From NCBI RefSeq assembly GCF_008386495.1, contig NZ_VTHJ01000002.1, positions 299,128-363,127 of the forward strand: a DNA stretch of 64,000 nucleotides, in the 5' to 3' direction. The first letter of the stretch is position 1; each line of letters opens with the position of its first letter. Source of the stretch: Streptomyces tailanensis. Its GTDB lineage: Bacteria; Actinomycetota; Actinomycetes; Streptomycetales; Streptomycetaceae. A model generated the notes under the pieces. The model made no database searches and had not been told where the DNA came from. It worked only from the letters and a program-made list of their open reading frames with translations. This document shows positions 33,248 to 44,190 of the stretch, one piece after another. Position numbers and translations under genes: made by a program.

Positions 33248-36121
33248 GTGCCACCGCATCTCGCGGCAACCCCTTCCGAAACAGCGGCCACCCCTTCTGA
33301 ATTCTCCGAGCTGACCCGCTGCCACGCCATTTTCATGGCCGCGGACCCGGCCCGCACCGGCCGTGTCGTGTTCTGGCGGCCGGACGGCACGACACCGCCC
33401 CTGATCGCGCCCGGCTCCGCCGAGGAGACGACGGTCGTCGTGCCCGACGCCGAAGGCGTCGAACTGGTGAGGGTGCCCGCCCTGTCCCTCCCCGTGCACG
33501 CCGCTCTGCCTGTGCTCACACGCGCGCGTGCCACCACGGCAGCCCACCGGTCGACCGCGTTCTGGGGCGCGGCCGCCGTGCTGGCGCTCCAACTCGCCAC
33601 GCGGGGGCTGCTGTTGCCCGGTGTGACCGCGAGCGGCCATGACGCCTGGCGGGTCGGTCCGCTGCGGGCGGAGGACCTGGAGCGAGTCCGTGAACTGGCG
33701 GCCGCGATGCCGCCCGAGGCGCACGCGGTGCCCCTGGACCACAGCGTGCCGCTGCGTCTGCCGGATCCGGAGCGACTGGTGCGCGGGTTCCTCGACGCGG
33801 TCGCCGACTCGCTGCCCCGCTCCCCCGCCGCGGCCCTCGTGACGGGCGGCCCGGCCTTCGCGGTGCCGGAACCGCAGCACGTGCCCGAACAGCGCTCCTG
33901 GGCCGTCGATGTCGCCGCCGGGCACGACGCGGGCGTCCGCCTCTCGCTGCGCGTGGAGATCCCCGGGCTCGTGTCGGCAACGTCAGACGAGACACGGCTG
34001 CCGTTCCGTGCCGTCCTGCAGGTGCACAGTGTGAGCGACCCGGCGCTGGTCGCGGACGCCTCCGCCGTGTGGTCCGGCTCCGAGGTCTTCGGCCCGCGCG
34101 CGCGGATGGACGCCCTGGTCGCGCTGCGCCGCGCGGCCCGTGCCTGGACGCCGCTCGCCCCGCTGCTCTCGGCCGCCGTGCCGGACGCCGTGGAACTTGC
34201 CGACGAGGAGATCACCGAACTGCTCGGCGAGGGCGCCCGCATGCTGGCGGGCGCCGGTGTCGAGGTGCACTGGCCCAAGGAACTGGCGCGCAGGCTGACC
34301 GCCCGCGCTGTGATCGGCCCGCCGGACGACGATCAGGGCCCGGACAAGGCCGCGTCGGACACTCCGTCGTTCCTGTCCGCCGACGCGCTGCTCGCCTTCG
34401 ACTGGTGGTTCGCGCTGGGCGAGCAGCGGCTCACCCGCCAGGAGCTGGACCTGCTCGCGGAGGCGAACCGCCCGATGGTGCGGCTGCGTGACCAGTGGGT
34501 CCTGGTGGACCCGGAGGAGATCCGCCGCGCCCGTGCGCAGCAGGACCACAAGGTGTCGCCCGTCGACGCGCTCAGTGCCGCTCTGACGGGCTCCACGGAG
34601 TTCGACGGCCGGATGGTCGACGTACGGCCCACGGGGTGGCTGGCGACGCTGCGGGAGCGGCTGTCGGACCCCGAGGGGCAGGAGCCGGTCGGGCAGCCGT
34701 CCGGGCTCGCCGCGACGCTGCGGGACTACCAGCTGCGCGGCCTGAACTGGCTGGCCCGGATGACCTCCCTGGGGCTGGGCGGCTGCCTGGCCGACGACAT
34801 GGGTCTGGGCAAGACGATCACCCTGATCGCCCTGCATCTGCACCGGCAGTCCGATGTCTCGTCCGCCGGCCCCACGCTCGTGGTCTGTCCGGCGTCGCTG
34901 ATGGGCAACTGGCAGCGCGAGATCGAGAAGTTCGCGCCCGGCGTCCCGGTGCGCCGTTTCCATGGGGCCCGGCGCGGCCTGGAGGGGCTCGCCGACGGGG
35001 AGTTCGTCCTCACCACGTACGGCACGATGCGGCTCGACGCCCCGCGGCTCTCCGGCGAGTCGTGGGGCATGGTCGTCGCTGACGAGGCGCAGCACGTGAA
35101 GAACCCCTACTCGGCGACGGCGAAGGAACTGCGCACGATCGGGGCACGCGCGCGTGTGGCGCTCACCGGCACTCCGGTGGAGAACAACCTGTCCGAGCTG
35201 TGGGCGATCCTCGACTGGACCACTCCGGGCCTGCTCGGCAGGCTCGGCACGTTCCGCACCCGGTACGCGCAGGCCGTCGAGGGCAGTCGGGATCCCACGG
35301 CGGCGGAGCGGCTCGCCCGTCTCGTCCGGCCGTTCCTGTTGCGCCGCCGCAAGTCGGACCCGGGCATCGCGCCGGAACTCCCGCCGAAGTCCGAGACCGA
35401 CCGAGCCGTGTCGCTCACCAGGGAACAGGTCGGTCTGTACGAGGCGTTGGTCCGCGAGACGATGGCGGAGATCGCCGCGGCCGACGGCATGGAGCGGCGC
35501 GGACTGATCGTGAAGCTGCTGACCGGGCTCAAACAGATCTGCAACCACCCGGCGCAGTTCCTCAAGGAGGACCGCCCCCGCATCCCCGGCAGATCGGGGA
35601 AGTTGGAGCTGCTGGACGAACTGCTGGACACCATCCTCTCAGAGGGGGCGAGTGTTCTGGTGTTCACGCAGTACGTTCGGATGGCGCGGCTCCTGGAACG
35701 GCATCTCGCGGCGCGCGGTGTGCCGACCCGGTTCCTGCACGGCGGGACACCGATCCCCGAGCGCGAGGCGATGGTCGAACGCTTCCAGGAAGGCGAAGTG
35801 CCCGTCTTCCTGCTGTCGTTGAAGGCCGCTGGCACCGGCCTGAACCTGACGCGGGCCGAGCATGTCGTGCACTACGACCGCTGGTGGAATCCGGCCGTCG
35901 AGGCGCAGGCCACCGACCGGGCGTACCGCATCGGACAGACCCGGCCGGTGCAGGTGCACCGGCTGATCACGGAGGGAACGATCGAGGACCGCATCGCGGA
36001 CATGCTGGTGCGCAAGCGGGAGTTGGCCGAAGCGGTGCTCGGCTCGGGCGACGCGGCGCTCACCGAACTGTCCGACGCCGAACTGGCCGATCTGGTGGAG
36101 CTGCGAGGGGGCGCAAGATGA
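33248..36121 (+). CDS. SNF2/Rad54-family DEAD/DEAH helicase
   Basis: A 957-residue SWI2/SNF2 ATPase. The N-terminal 480 residues are a bacterial-specific SNF2_N-associated region. The ATPase core follows: [11 protein letters not shown], Walker [10 protein letters not shown] near residue 515, motif II DEAQH near 612, [18 protein letters not shown], and the C-terminal lobe with [27 protein letters not shown] and [19 protein letters not shown]. Bacterial members translocate on DNA and are suspected of roles in repair or transcription. The start is taken as the GTG at 33248. The stop overlaps the ATG of the SWIM-domain gene, a pairing often seen in actinobacteria. Confidence 0.88.
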   Translation: MPPHLAATPSETAATPSEFSELTRCHAIFMAADPARTGRVVFWRPDGTTPPLIAPGSAEETTVVVPDAEGVELVRVPALSLPVHAALPVLTRARATTAAHRSTAFWGAAAVLALQLATRGLLLPGVTASGHDAWRVGPLRAEDLERVRELAAAMPPEAHAVPLDHSVPLRLPDPERLVRGFLDAVADSLPRSPAAALVTGGPAFAVPEPQHVPEQRSWAVDVAAGHDAGVRLSLRVEIPGLVSATSDETRLPFRAVLQVHSVSDPALVADASAVWSGSEVFGPRARMDALVALRRAARAWTPLAPLLSAAVPDAVELADEEITELLGEGARMLAGAGVEVHWPKELARRLTARAVIGPPDDDQGPDKAASDTPSFLSADALLAFDWWFALGEQRLTRQELDLLAEANRPMVRLRDQWVLVDPEEIRRARAQQDHKVSPVDALSAALTGSTEFDGRMVDVRPTGWLATLRERLSDPEGQEPVGQPSGLAATLRDYQLRGLNWLARMTSLGLGGCLADDMGLGKTITLIALHLHRQSDVSSAGPTLVVCPASLMGNWQREIEKFAPGVPVRRFHGARRGLEGLADGEFVLTTYGTMRLDAPRLSGESWGMVVADEAQHVKNPYSATAKELRTIGARARVALTGTPVENNLSELWAILDWTTPGLLGRLGTFRTRYAQAVEGSRDPTAAERLARLVRPFLLRRRKSDPGIAPELPPKSETDRAVSLTREQVGLYEALVRETMAEIAAADGMERRGLIVKLLTGLKQICNHPAQFLKEDRPRIPGRSGKLELLDELLDTILSEGASVLVFTQYVRMARLLERHLAARGVPTRFLHGGTPIPEREAMVERFQEGEVPVFLLSLKAAGTGLNLTRAEHVVHYDRWWNPAVEAQATDRAYRIGQTRPVQVHRLITEGTIEDRIADMLVRKRELAEAVLGSGDAALTELSDAELADLVELRGGAR

Positions 36122-37383
36122 CGGAACACCACGCGCATGACGAGGAACGCACGTTCGCAACGCTGGCGCCCGTACGCGGGCGGGGTTTCGCACAGACGTG
36201 GTGGGGCCGGGCCTGGTTGAAGGCCCTGGAGGACGCCGCGCTGGACTCGGAGCAGGTGAAGGCGGGACGCCGGCTCGCGCGCGCGGGAGCCGTGGGCGGC
36301 GTGTCCGTGCGCCCCGGCCGGGTGACGGCGGTCGTCCAGGACCGCGACGGTACCGCCCATCGCGCCGACGTCCTGCTCCAGGAACTGTCCGAGGACCACT
36401 GGGACCGTTTCCTGGACATGACCGTCGAACGTGCCGGGCACATCGCCGCACTGCTCGACCGCGAGATGCCACCGCATCTGGTCGAGGAAGCCGCGACGGC
36501 CGGAGTCGAGCTTCTGCCCGGGCTCGGCGATCTGGAGGCGGACTGCGACTGCGGCGCCTGGGACCACTGTGGGCACACGGCGGCGCTCTGCTACCAGGTG
36601 GCGAGGCTGCTGGACCAGGATCCGTTCCTCCTGCTGCTGATGCGGGGGCGCGGCGAGCACAAGCTCCTGGACGAGCTCCAGGTGCGCAGCATCACCCCCG
36701 CAGCGGCGGAGCAGGGGGCGCCGGATGCCGTCCAGGACGGCTTGGACGCCGCCGAGGCGTACACGGCCGGCGACATCCTCCCGCCGCTCCCGGATCCGCC
36801 CCAGCTTCCCGCGGAGCCTGGTCTGCCGCCTTCCCTGGACACAGAGGTCCCGCCAGCGCCCGGAGTGGACCCGGTCGCGCTCGGCTTCCTGGCGGCACAG
36901 ACCGCCCGGGAGGCCCATCGGATGCTGGCCGAGGCTCTGAGTCCCGGACACGAACAACAGGCCCTGGACGGTGAGCTGACGATCCATCAGGATGCGGTGC
37001 GCCTGGCCGCCGGCGATCCGGAACCCGGCATCGCGGTACGACTGGCCCGCGGGTCCGAGCGTGACCGGGAGGGACTGGCGCTCGCCGTCCGCGCCTGGCG
37101 GTACGGCGGTGTGGCGGGACTCGCCGTGCTCGATGAGGAGTGGCACGTACCAGCGGAATCGCTCGCACGCGCGCGTGCTGCCCTGCATGCCGCCTGGGAC
37201 GACGACGAGCGGCCTCGGCTGCGCTCCACGCACAACCGCTGGACCGTGGTCGACGGCACAGCCCAGCTGCGGCTGGGCCGCGACGGCCGCTGGTGGCCCT
37301 ACCGCAAGGAACGGGGCCGCTGGGCCCCGGCGGGCCCCGCGGCCCAGGATCCGGCGACGGCACTGGCATCGGCCGACGCCTGA
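36118..37383 (+). CDS. SWIM zinc-finger protein
   Basis: A 421-residue protein. After [16 protein letters not shown] near the N-terminus comes the SWIM zinc finger ([17 protein letters not shown], around residue 142; CxCx(n)CxH pattern). The rest is helical, with a [19 protein letters not shown] segment and a C-terminal beta-rich [22 protein letters not shown] domain. SWIM domains bind DNA or proteins and are commonly encoded beside SNF2 ATPases. The ATG overlaps the helicase stop, so translation is coupled and the two proteins probably act together. A large hairpin follows the stop. Confidence 0.88.
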   Translation: MTEHHAHDEERTFATLAPVRGRGFAQTWWGRAWLKALEDAALDSEQVKAGRRLARAGAVGGVSVRPGRVTAVVQDRDGTAHRADVLLQELSEDHWDRFLDMTVERAGHIAALLDREMPPHLVEEAATAGVELLPGLGDLEADCDCGAWDHCGHTAALCYQVARLLDQDPFLLLLMRGRGEHKLLDELQVRSITPAAAEQGAPDAVQDGLDAAEAYTAGDILPPLPDPPQLPAEPGLPPSLDTEVPPAPGVDPVALGFLAAQTAREAHRMLAEALSPGHEQQALDGELTIHQDAVRLAAGDPEPGIAVRLARGSERDREGLALAVRAWRYGGVAGLAVLDEEWHVPAESLARARAALHAAWDDDERPRLRSTHNRWTVVDGTAQLRLGRDGRWWPYRKERGRWAPAGPAAQDPATALASADA

Positions 37384-37406
37384 GAACCTGTCAGTGCGAA
37401 CCGCAC

Positions 37407-37458
37407 GGCCGTACACGCGCGTGAACCTCCACGGTTGCGTCCACGCGCGCGTACGGCC
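37407..37458. terminator. Long hairpin after the SNF2-SWIM operon
   Basis: Arms 37407-37423 and 37442-37458 pair over 17 bp with one mismatch; the loop itself contains an AACC/GGTT mini-stem. It lies 24 bp after the stop and should terminate the operon. Confidence 0.75.
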
Positions 37459-37602
37459 GCTCTCACGCCAGCGGCTTGGTGAGCGTGCGCTTGCCGTCGA
37501 TGTCGGACGGCGAGACTGCAGGCCACGCCACGGACCGCACGATTCCGGAGAATTCCACGCGGGGATCAGCCAACAGGGGCGCAGGATTCGGCCAGTGCAG
37601 GC

Positions 37603-37636
37603 GGAGGCCCCTACCGCTTCGGCGGAAGGGGCCTCC
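37603..37636. terminator. Hairpin terminator of xylA
   Basis: A 10-bp stem (GGAGGCCCCT/AGGGGCCTCC) continues through an A-A mismatch into CCGC-TTCG-GCGG, a very stable UUCG tetraloop. It lies ten bases beyond the xylA stop codon on the minus strand. Confidence 0.85.
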
Positions 37637-37646
37637 CACGCGCGTG

Positions 37647-38869
<1,223 letters not shown>

Positions 38870-38958
38870 GGACGCGTCTGTGGGAAGACAAGATGTCGCC
38901 GGACGGAGACGTCAGCCGCGTCAGCGGCAGTCATGAGCCGCGTGAGAGGGAGAGCCCG

Positions 38959-40404
38959 ATGTCAGCAGCCGAGGGTCCACTCGTCGTCGGTGTGGACTCG
39001 TCCACACAGTCCACCAAGGCCCTGGTCGTCGACGTGTCGACCGGGCGGGTGGTGGCGAGCGGGCAGGCGCCGCACACCGTGTCCTCCGGTGCGGGCCGTG
39101 AGAGTGATCCGCGCCAGTGGTGGGACGCGTTGTGCGAGGCGCTGAGCCAGTGTGGGGATGCGGCCCGCGAGGCCGCGGCGGTGTCGATCGGCGGCCAGCA
39201 GCACGGCCTCGTCACCCTCGACGCCCAGGGCGAGCCGGTCCGCCCGGCCCTGCTGTGGAACGACGTGCGCTCGGCACCGCAGGCGAGCCGCCTGGTCGAG
39301 GAGCTGGGCGGCGCGAAGGTTTGGGCCGAGCGTGCCGGAAGCGTGCCGGGGCCGTCGTTCACCGTGACGAAGTGGGCCTGGCTGGCCGAGAACGAGCCCG
39401 AGGCGGTCCGGGCCACCGCCGCCGTACGGCTCCCCCACGACTACCTGACCGAGCGCCTGACGGGTCAGGGCACGACCGACCGCGGAGACGCCTCCGGCAC
39501 GGGCTGGTGGGCGTCGGCGACCGAGGCATACGACGAGGAGGTCCTCGCCCATGTGGGGCTGGACCCGGCGCTGCTGCCCCGCGTCGCCCGGCCGGGTGAG
39601 GTGGCCGGGACCGTGCGGGACGCTCATGACCTGCCGTTCTCCAAGGGCACCCTGGTCGCTCCCGGTACCGGTGACAACGCGGCCGCCGCGCTGGGGCTCG
39701 GGCTGCGGCCCGGCAGCCCGGTGCTGAGCCTCGGCACCTCGGGCACGGTGTACGCCGTCTCCAAGCACCGCCCCACCGACCCGACGGGCACGGTGGCGGG
39801 CTTCGCCGACGCGCACGGGGACTGGCTGCCGCTGGCCTGCACCCTGAACTGCACCCAGGCCGTCGACCGCGTGGCCGCCCTGCTGGGCCTGGACCGCGAG
39901 GCCGTGGAGCCCGGCACGAGCGTCACCCTGCTCCCCTACCTGGACGGCGAACGCACCCCGAACCTGCCGAACGCCTCGGGCCTGCTGCATGGGCTGCGGC
40001 ACGACACGACCGGCGGTCAGCTGCTCCAGGCCGCGTACGACGGCGCTGTCCACTCCCTGCTCGGCGCCCTCGACCTGGTGCTGGACGCGGACGCGGACAC
40101 CTCCGCGCCGCTGCTGCTCATCGGCGGTGGCGCGCGGGGCACGGCCTGGCAGCAGACCGTACGGCGGCTGTCGGGGCGTGCCGTACAGGTCCCCGAGGCC
40201 AAGGAACTGGTCGCGCTGGGCGCCGCCGCGCAGGCCGCGGGGCTGCTCACCGGCGAGGACCCGGCCGCGGTCGCCCGCCGCTGGGACACCGCCCGTGGCC
40301 CGGTGCTGGACGCCGTGGAGCGGGACGAGGAGACGCTGGCCAGGATCAGCGGGGTACTCTCCGACGCGGCTCCGCTGCTGGAGCGCGGGCCCGGCGGGCG
40401 CTGA
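38959..40404 (+). CDS. xylB: Xylulokinase
   Basis: A 481-residue FGGY-family kinase that phosphorylates D-xylulose to xylulose 5-phosphate, feeding the pentose phosphate pathway. Visible blocks: the N-terminal phosphate loop VGVDSSTQSTKALVVD, the QQHGLVTLD motif with substrate-binding His, LLWNDVRS, the GTGDNAAAALG region, and the C-terminal LLLIGGGARGTAWQQ ATP-binding motif. The ATG at 38959 is preceded by GAGAGGGAG; the upstream in-frame extension is the promoter region. Divergent from xylA and followed by the ROK regulator. Confidence 0.93.
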   Translation: MSAAEGPLVVGVDSSTQSTKALVVDVSTGRVVASGQAPHTVSSGAGRESDPRQWWDALCEALSQCGDAAREAAAVSIGGQQHGLVTLDAQGEPVRPALLWNDVRSAPQASRLVEELGGAKVWAERAGSVPGPSFTVTKWAWLAENEPEAVRATAAVRLPHDYLTERLTGQGTTDRGDASGTGWWASATEAYDEEVLAHVGLDPALLPRVARPGEVAGTVRDAHDLPFSKGTLVAPGTGDNAAAALGLGLRPGSPVLSLGTSGTVYAVSKHRPTDPTGTVAGFADAHGDWLPLACTLNCTQAVDRVAALLGLDREAVEPGTSVTLLPYLDGERTPNLPNASGLLHGLRHDTTGGQLLQAAYDGAVHSLLGALDLVLDADADTSAPLLLIGGGARGTAWQQTVRRLSGRAVQVPEAKELVALGAAAQAAGLLTGEDPAAVARRWDTARGPVLDAVERDEETLARISGVLSDAAPLLERGPGGR

Positions 40405-40496
40405 CAAGGGAAAGGGGTGTCCGACGTGGGGAAAGCCGGTTCCGGCATGATCTACGGGACACCCGCCACGACACACCGACGGGAACCGAGGGAGGC

Positions 40497-41705
40497 ATGA
40501 CCGCACCGCTGCACGAGGCGCACCCGAGCAGTCCCGGGCGCGGGCTGCCCGACACCCAGCAGGGGATGCGCCGCCGCAACCTCTCCCGGGTCATGCACAC
40601 CCTCAACGCCGAGGGGCCGCTGTCGCGTGCCGCGGTCGCCTCGCACATAGGTCTGACCCGGGCCGCCGTGTCGACGCTGGTGGACGAGCTGATCCGCTCG
40701 GGGCTCCTGGAAGAGCTGGGTCCCGAGCGGCCCGGACGGGTCGGGCGACCAGGCTCGGCGCTCGCTCTCAGCGGACGTGGTCCCGCCGGCATCGGCGCGG
40801 AGATCGGCGTCGACCATTTCGCGGTCTGTGCCGTGGACCTGCGCGGTGAGGTACGGGCGCGGGCGGTGCGGCACGGCACCAACCGCGGCCGGTCGCCCGA
40901 GCCGGTCATCCACGAGCTGACCGCGCTCGTACGGCGGGTCGTCGCCGAGGCGGAGGGCGAGGGTCTGTGGCCGGCGGGCCTCGCGGTCGCCGTGCCCGGA
41001 CTCGTGGCGAGCGACGCCCGGACCGTGGTCCGCGCCCCCAACCTCGACTGGCACGACATCGACCTCGGCGCCCTGCTGCCGGGCGATCTGCCGCTGACGG
41101 TGGACAACGAGGCCAACTTCGGCGGCCTCGCCGAGCTCTGGCTCGGCGAGGGGACGCCGTCCGACTTCCTGCATGTCTCCGCGGAGATCGGCATCGGTGG
41201 CGCGGTGGTCGTGGACGGCCGACTGCTCCGCGGAACCCGGGGTTTTGCAGGCGAGTTGGGCCATGTGCCCGTGCGTCCGGAGGGGCCCGCATGCGCCTGC
41301 GGTGGGCGTGGCTGTCTGGAGCAGTACGCCGGTGAGGAGGCCGTGTTCCGGGCAGCCGGGCTGGAACCAGGCGAGGACCGTGTCGAGTTGCTCGCCGAGC
41401 GAGCCGCCGCCGGTGACAAGGACGTATGCCGGGCGCTGAACGGTGCCGGTACGGCGCTCGGCATCGCGCTGACCGGCGCGGTCAATCTGCTGGACCCCGA
41501 GACCGTGGTGCTGGGCGGCGCGTTGGCCGGTCTCGCGCCCTGGCTGCTTCCGTCACTGGAGCGGGAGTTGTCCCGGCGCACGGCCGGACCCGCCTGCGCG
41601 GTGACCGTGTCGCGGCTGGGCTCCGAAGGGCCGCTGCTGGGGGCAGCGCATTCAGTGGTACGGGCGGTGCTGGACGACCCGGCGACGGTCGGGGTACGGC
41701 CGTAG
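40497..41705 (+). CDS. ROK-family transcriptional repressor (xylose regulator)
   Basis: A 402-residue ROK protein. N-terminal winged helix at residues about 20-85 (GMRRRNLSRVMHTLNAEGPLSRAAVASHIGLTRAAVSTLVDELI), then the sugar-kinase-like domain with the ROK signature (GELGHVPVRPEGPACACGGRGCLEQYAGEEA) including the CxCGxxGC zinc site. Such proteins are sugar-responsive repressors, of which XylR is the archetype. It is 92 bp after xylB on the same strand, so it most likely governs xylA and xylB through the AT-rich divergent region. The downstream stretch 41706-41951 shows no gene. Confidence 0.88.
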   Translation: MTAPLHEAHPSSPGRGLPDTQQGMRRRNLSRVMHTLNAEGPLSRAAVASHIGLTRAAVSTLVDELIRSGLLEELGPERPGRVGRPGSALALSGRGPAGIGAEIGVDHFAVCAVDLRGEVRARAVRHGTNRGRSPEPVIHELTALVRRVVAEAEGEGLWPAGLAVAVPGLVASDARTVVRAPNLDWHDIDLGALLPGDLPLTVDNEANFGGLAELWLGEGTPSDFLHVSAEIGIGGAVVVDGRLLRGTRGFAGELGHVPVRPEGPACACGGRGCLEQYAGEEAVFRAAGLEPGEDRVELLAERAAAGDKDVCRALNGAGTALGIALTGAVNLLDPETVVLGGALAGLAPWLLPSLERELSRRTAGPACAVTVSRLGSEGPLLGAAHSVVRAVLDDPATVGVRP

Positions 41706-41951
41706 CCGCCTGCCGGGAGAGTCGACTTCTCAACTCACAGGACCGCAGGCTCACTTACCTCTTGTGGGTGACGGAGTTATCCACAATGGGCTGGTTTTCC
41801 ACTGATCTCCACGCCCTCCGACGGCTCGATCGGCGTTCGCCGTACGGTGATTCACGCGAGGCGCAGCCATTCAACCTGCGATTGCGTCTTCGAAACAGGA
41901 CAACTCGCCAGCCAGGACAACTCACCAGCCACTCAGGGAAAGGCGGACTTC

Positions 41952-42551
41952 ATGGAGCGAGCCAGATCGTCGCCGAGCAGGCGGCGGATGTTGCAGGGCG
42001 CGGCCCTCGCCGCGATCCCTTATGCGTTGCTGCCGAGCCCTAGGGCCGGTGCTCAGTCCGCGGCCGTCGACTACGCGCACGCCGGATGGGAGCCGGCGAG
42101 CCCCGCCAACTACACCACGGCCGAGCGTCCGACGAGCCACTCGGTCGACCTGGTGATCATCCATGTGACGCAGACGACGTACAAGAACACCTTGCCCGTC
42201 TTCTGGAACCCAGCGAAGCAGGTCTCCGCGCACTACGTCCTCCGGTCGGCCGACGGGCGGGTCACCCAGTGCGTCCGTGAGCGCGACATCGCCTGGCACG
42301 CGGGCAACTGGGACTACAACGCGCGCAGCATCGGCATCGAGCACGAGGGCTGGGTGGACCGGCCCGAGTACTTCACCGGTGCCATGTACGAACAGTCGGC
42401 GGCGCTCACCGCGGCGATCTGCGAGACATACGGCATACCCAAGGACCGTGCCCACATCATCGGTCACCACGAGGTGCCGGGCACCGACCACACCGACCCC
42501 GGGCCGCACTGGGACTGGGCGCGCTACATACGTCTGGTCAACGCCGTCTGA
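41952..42551 (+). CDS. Tat-exported N-acetylmuramoyl-L-alanine amidase (PGRP-like)
   Basis: A 199-residue secreted peptidoglycan amidase. The N-terminus carries a twin-arginine signal (SRRRMLQGAALAAIPYALL, cleaving near GAQSAA). The amidase_2/PGRP domain has the zinc ligands in VDLVIIHVTQT and GHHEVPGTDHTDPGPHWDW, plus AWHAGNWDYNARSIGIEHEG around the catalytic glutamate region. The enzyme cuts the bond between MurNAc and L-alanine. The ATG at 41952 gives the intact Tat signal; an in-frame ATG at 41847 lacks support. It stands alone between the xylose locus and the aldehyde dehydrogenase regulator. Confidence 0.85.
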   Translation: MERARSSPSRRRMLQGAALAAIPYALLPSPRAGAQSAAVDYAHAGWEPASPANYTTAERPTSHSVDLVIIHVTQTTYKNTLPVFWNPAKQVSAHYVLRSADGRVTQCVRERDIAWHAGNWDYNARSIGIEHEGWVDRPEYFTGAMYEQSAALTAAICETYGIPKDRAHIIGHHEVPGTDHTDPGPHWDWARYIRLVNAV

Positions 42552-42700
42552 GGCGGGGAGCGGGACGGCGGACACCAGTGGTGCGGCCGAGCAACGCGGG
42601 CGATGTCGCGCGGCTTGTCGGGGCAGGGGTCCGGCGGTGACGATGGTCCTTGCCGCGGATACCTTGCGAAGGTCTCGCGGATGTCTGTCGGGAGGCCGAG

Positions 42701-44017
42701 TTGACCGATCCATGGGTGGCTCTGGAGCCGGGAGCCGACCCCGTCGAGCGGGTGCGGGTGCTGCGCCGTGCCCATGAGGCGTTCACCCAGGGCGGCCCGG
42801 TGGCGCGGCCGGTCCGTTCCGTGGTGGCCGACTCGTGGCGGCGTTCGGCCAAGGCGGGTGTCGGGCCGGAGGGCACCGCGTGTGTGGAGCTGACGGACGG
42901 CGACCTCGGTGCCTATCGCGCGGAGCATCCGCTGGCCAGGGTGATGCCGTTGGTCCGCGAGTTGCTGGGCACGTTCGCGGCGGACGGCGAACATCTGCTG
43001 GCCGTGTGCGACGCGCAGGGCAGGCTGCTGTGGGTGGAGGGCGATCCGGCGACCAGACGGCGGGCGGACCGGATGAACTTCGTGCCGGGAGCGCGCTGGG
43101 CGGAGTCCGCGGTCGGCACGAACGCGCCGGGGACCGCGGTCGCCCTGGACCGGCCCGTGCAGGTGTTCGCGGCCGAGCACTTCATACGGCGGGTGCAGCC
43201 CTGGACGTGCGCGGCGGCGCCGGTGCACGATCCGCGCACCGGGCGGGTGCTCGGCGCGATCGACATCACCGGCGGCGACGGACTGGCGCATCCGCACAGC
43301 CTCGGCTTCGTGCAAGCGGTGGCGCGGGCCGCCGAGTCGCAACTGGCGTTGCTCGAACCGCCGGGGGCCACGGCCGACGGTATCGAGCTCACCGCCCTCG
43401 GCCGAGACGAGGCCCAACTCCTCGTCGGCGGAAGCAAGGTCAGGCTCAGTCGGCGGCACAGCGAGATCCTGGTGCTGCTCGCCCGGCACCCGGAGGGGCT
43501 GTCCGGCGACGAGTTGCTCTGCGCGCTGTACGAGGACGAGTCGGTGACGCCGGTGACACTGCGGGCCGAGCTGGCCCGGCTGCGCCGACTGCTCGGGGCG
43601 GGTCTGCTGGGGTCGCGTCCGTACCGGCTCATGGTTCCGGTGGAGTCCGATGTCGCTGTGGTGGAGAGGAGGTTGGAGACGGGTGCGGTCATGTCGGCCG
43701 TGACGGCGTACGGGGGGCCGTTGCTGCCCGGTTCGCAGGCCCCGGCCGTAGTACGGCTACGGCACCGGCTCTCCGACGGACTGCGCACGGCGCTCATAGC
43801 CCGCCGCGACCCCGACCTCCTGGCTGACTGGGCCCACGCTCCCTGGGGCGAGGACGACCTCGACGTATGGCAGGCCCTGGCCGCCGTACGCCCGACGGCG
43901 GCCGTACGGGCAAGGCTGCGTGAACTGGAGGCGGAGCTGACGGCACCGCCGGGGTGGGAGCGAGGTGGGCGAGGGCTGCGGCGGGCGTCGCCCGGCTCGC
44001 AGGGCCTCGGCGGGTAG
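42701..44017 (+). CDS. GAF-domain transcriptional regulator (AcoR-like), next to aldehyde dehydrogenase
   Basis: About 438 residues. Residues 40-230 form the GAF region seen in AcoR-type regulators ([85 protein letters not shown]). The C-terminal part ([48 protein letters not shown]) resembles a winged-helix domain instead of the sigma-54 ATPase of classical AcoR. A TTG at 42701 with GGGAGG just upstream gives a good start; an in-frame ATG at 42650 is the alternative. It is co-directional with the aldehyde dehydrogenase gene and probably activates it in response to an aldehyde or alcohol. Confidence 0.8.
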   Translation: MTDPWVALEPGADPVERVRVLRRAHEAFTQGGPVARPVRSVVADSWRRSAKAGVGPEGTACVELTDGDLGAYRAEHPLARVMPLVRELLGTFAADGEHLLAVCDAQGRLLWVEGDPATRRRADRMNFVPGARWAESAVGTNAPGTAVALDRPVQVFAAEHFIRRVQPWTCAAAPVHDPRTGRVLGAIDITGGDGLAHPHSLGFVQAVARAAESQLALLEPPGATADGIELTALGRDEAQLLVGGSKVRLSRRHSEILVLLARHPEGLSGDELLCALYEDESVTPVTLRAELARLRRLLGAGLLGSRPYRLMVPVESDVAVVERRLETGAVMSAVTAYGGPLLPGSQAPAVVRLRHRLSDGLRTALIARRDPDLLADWAHAPWGEDDLDVWQALAAVRPTAAVRARLRELEAELTAPPGWERGGRGLRRASPGSQGLGG

Positions 44018-44104
44018 TCCGCGCGACGCCGGGTGCGGCGGCCGTGGCGGTGTGCGGCCGTACCGGAGGGGCAGTGTGTGGTCGTACCGAAGAGATGGGG
44101 TGCC

Positions 44105-44117
44105 GCAACGTCGTTGC
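44105..44117. promoter_or_regulatory. Palindrome upstream of the aldehyde dehydrogenase gene
   Basis: GCAACGTCGTTGC is a perfect 13-bp palindrome, 74 bp before the aldehyde dehydrogenase ATG. Position and symmetry make it a candidate site for the GAF regulator encoded upstream. Confidence 0.45.
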
Positions 44118-44190
44118 AACATTCGGGTTTCTAGCCTCCTCACGAGAGCTGCCCAATGGCGGGTGGCGCTTCTTGGGAGGCAGGTATTCC

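Noticed and set aside
33983..35548. A 521-codon minus-strand frame
   Set aside because: Antisense to the SNF2 ATPase core; no recognisable protein.
37407..37458. CACGCGCG-rich inverted repeat considered as a regulator site or attachment site
   Set aside because: Position just after a stop and pairing over 17 bp fit a terminator better.
41777..41785. A perfect TTATCCACA DnaA box after the ROK gene, with another (reverse) at 24803-24811
   Set aside because: Single isolated boxes without clustering, AT-rich unwinding sequence or dnaA/dnaN neighbours. They do not suggest an origin.
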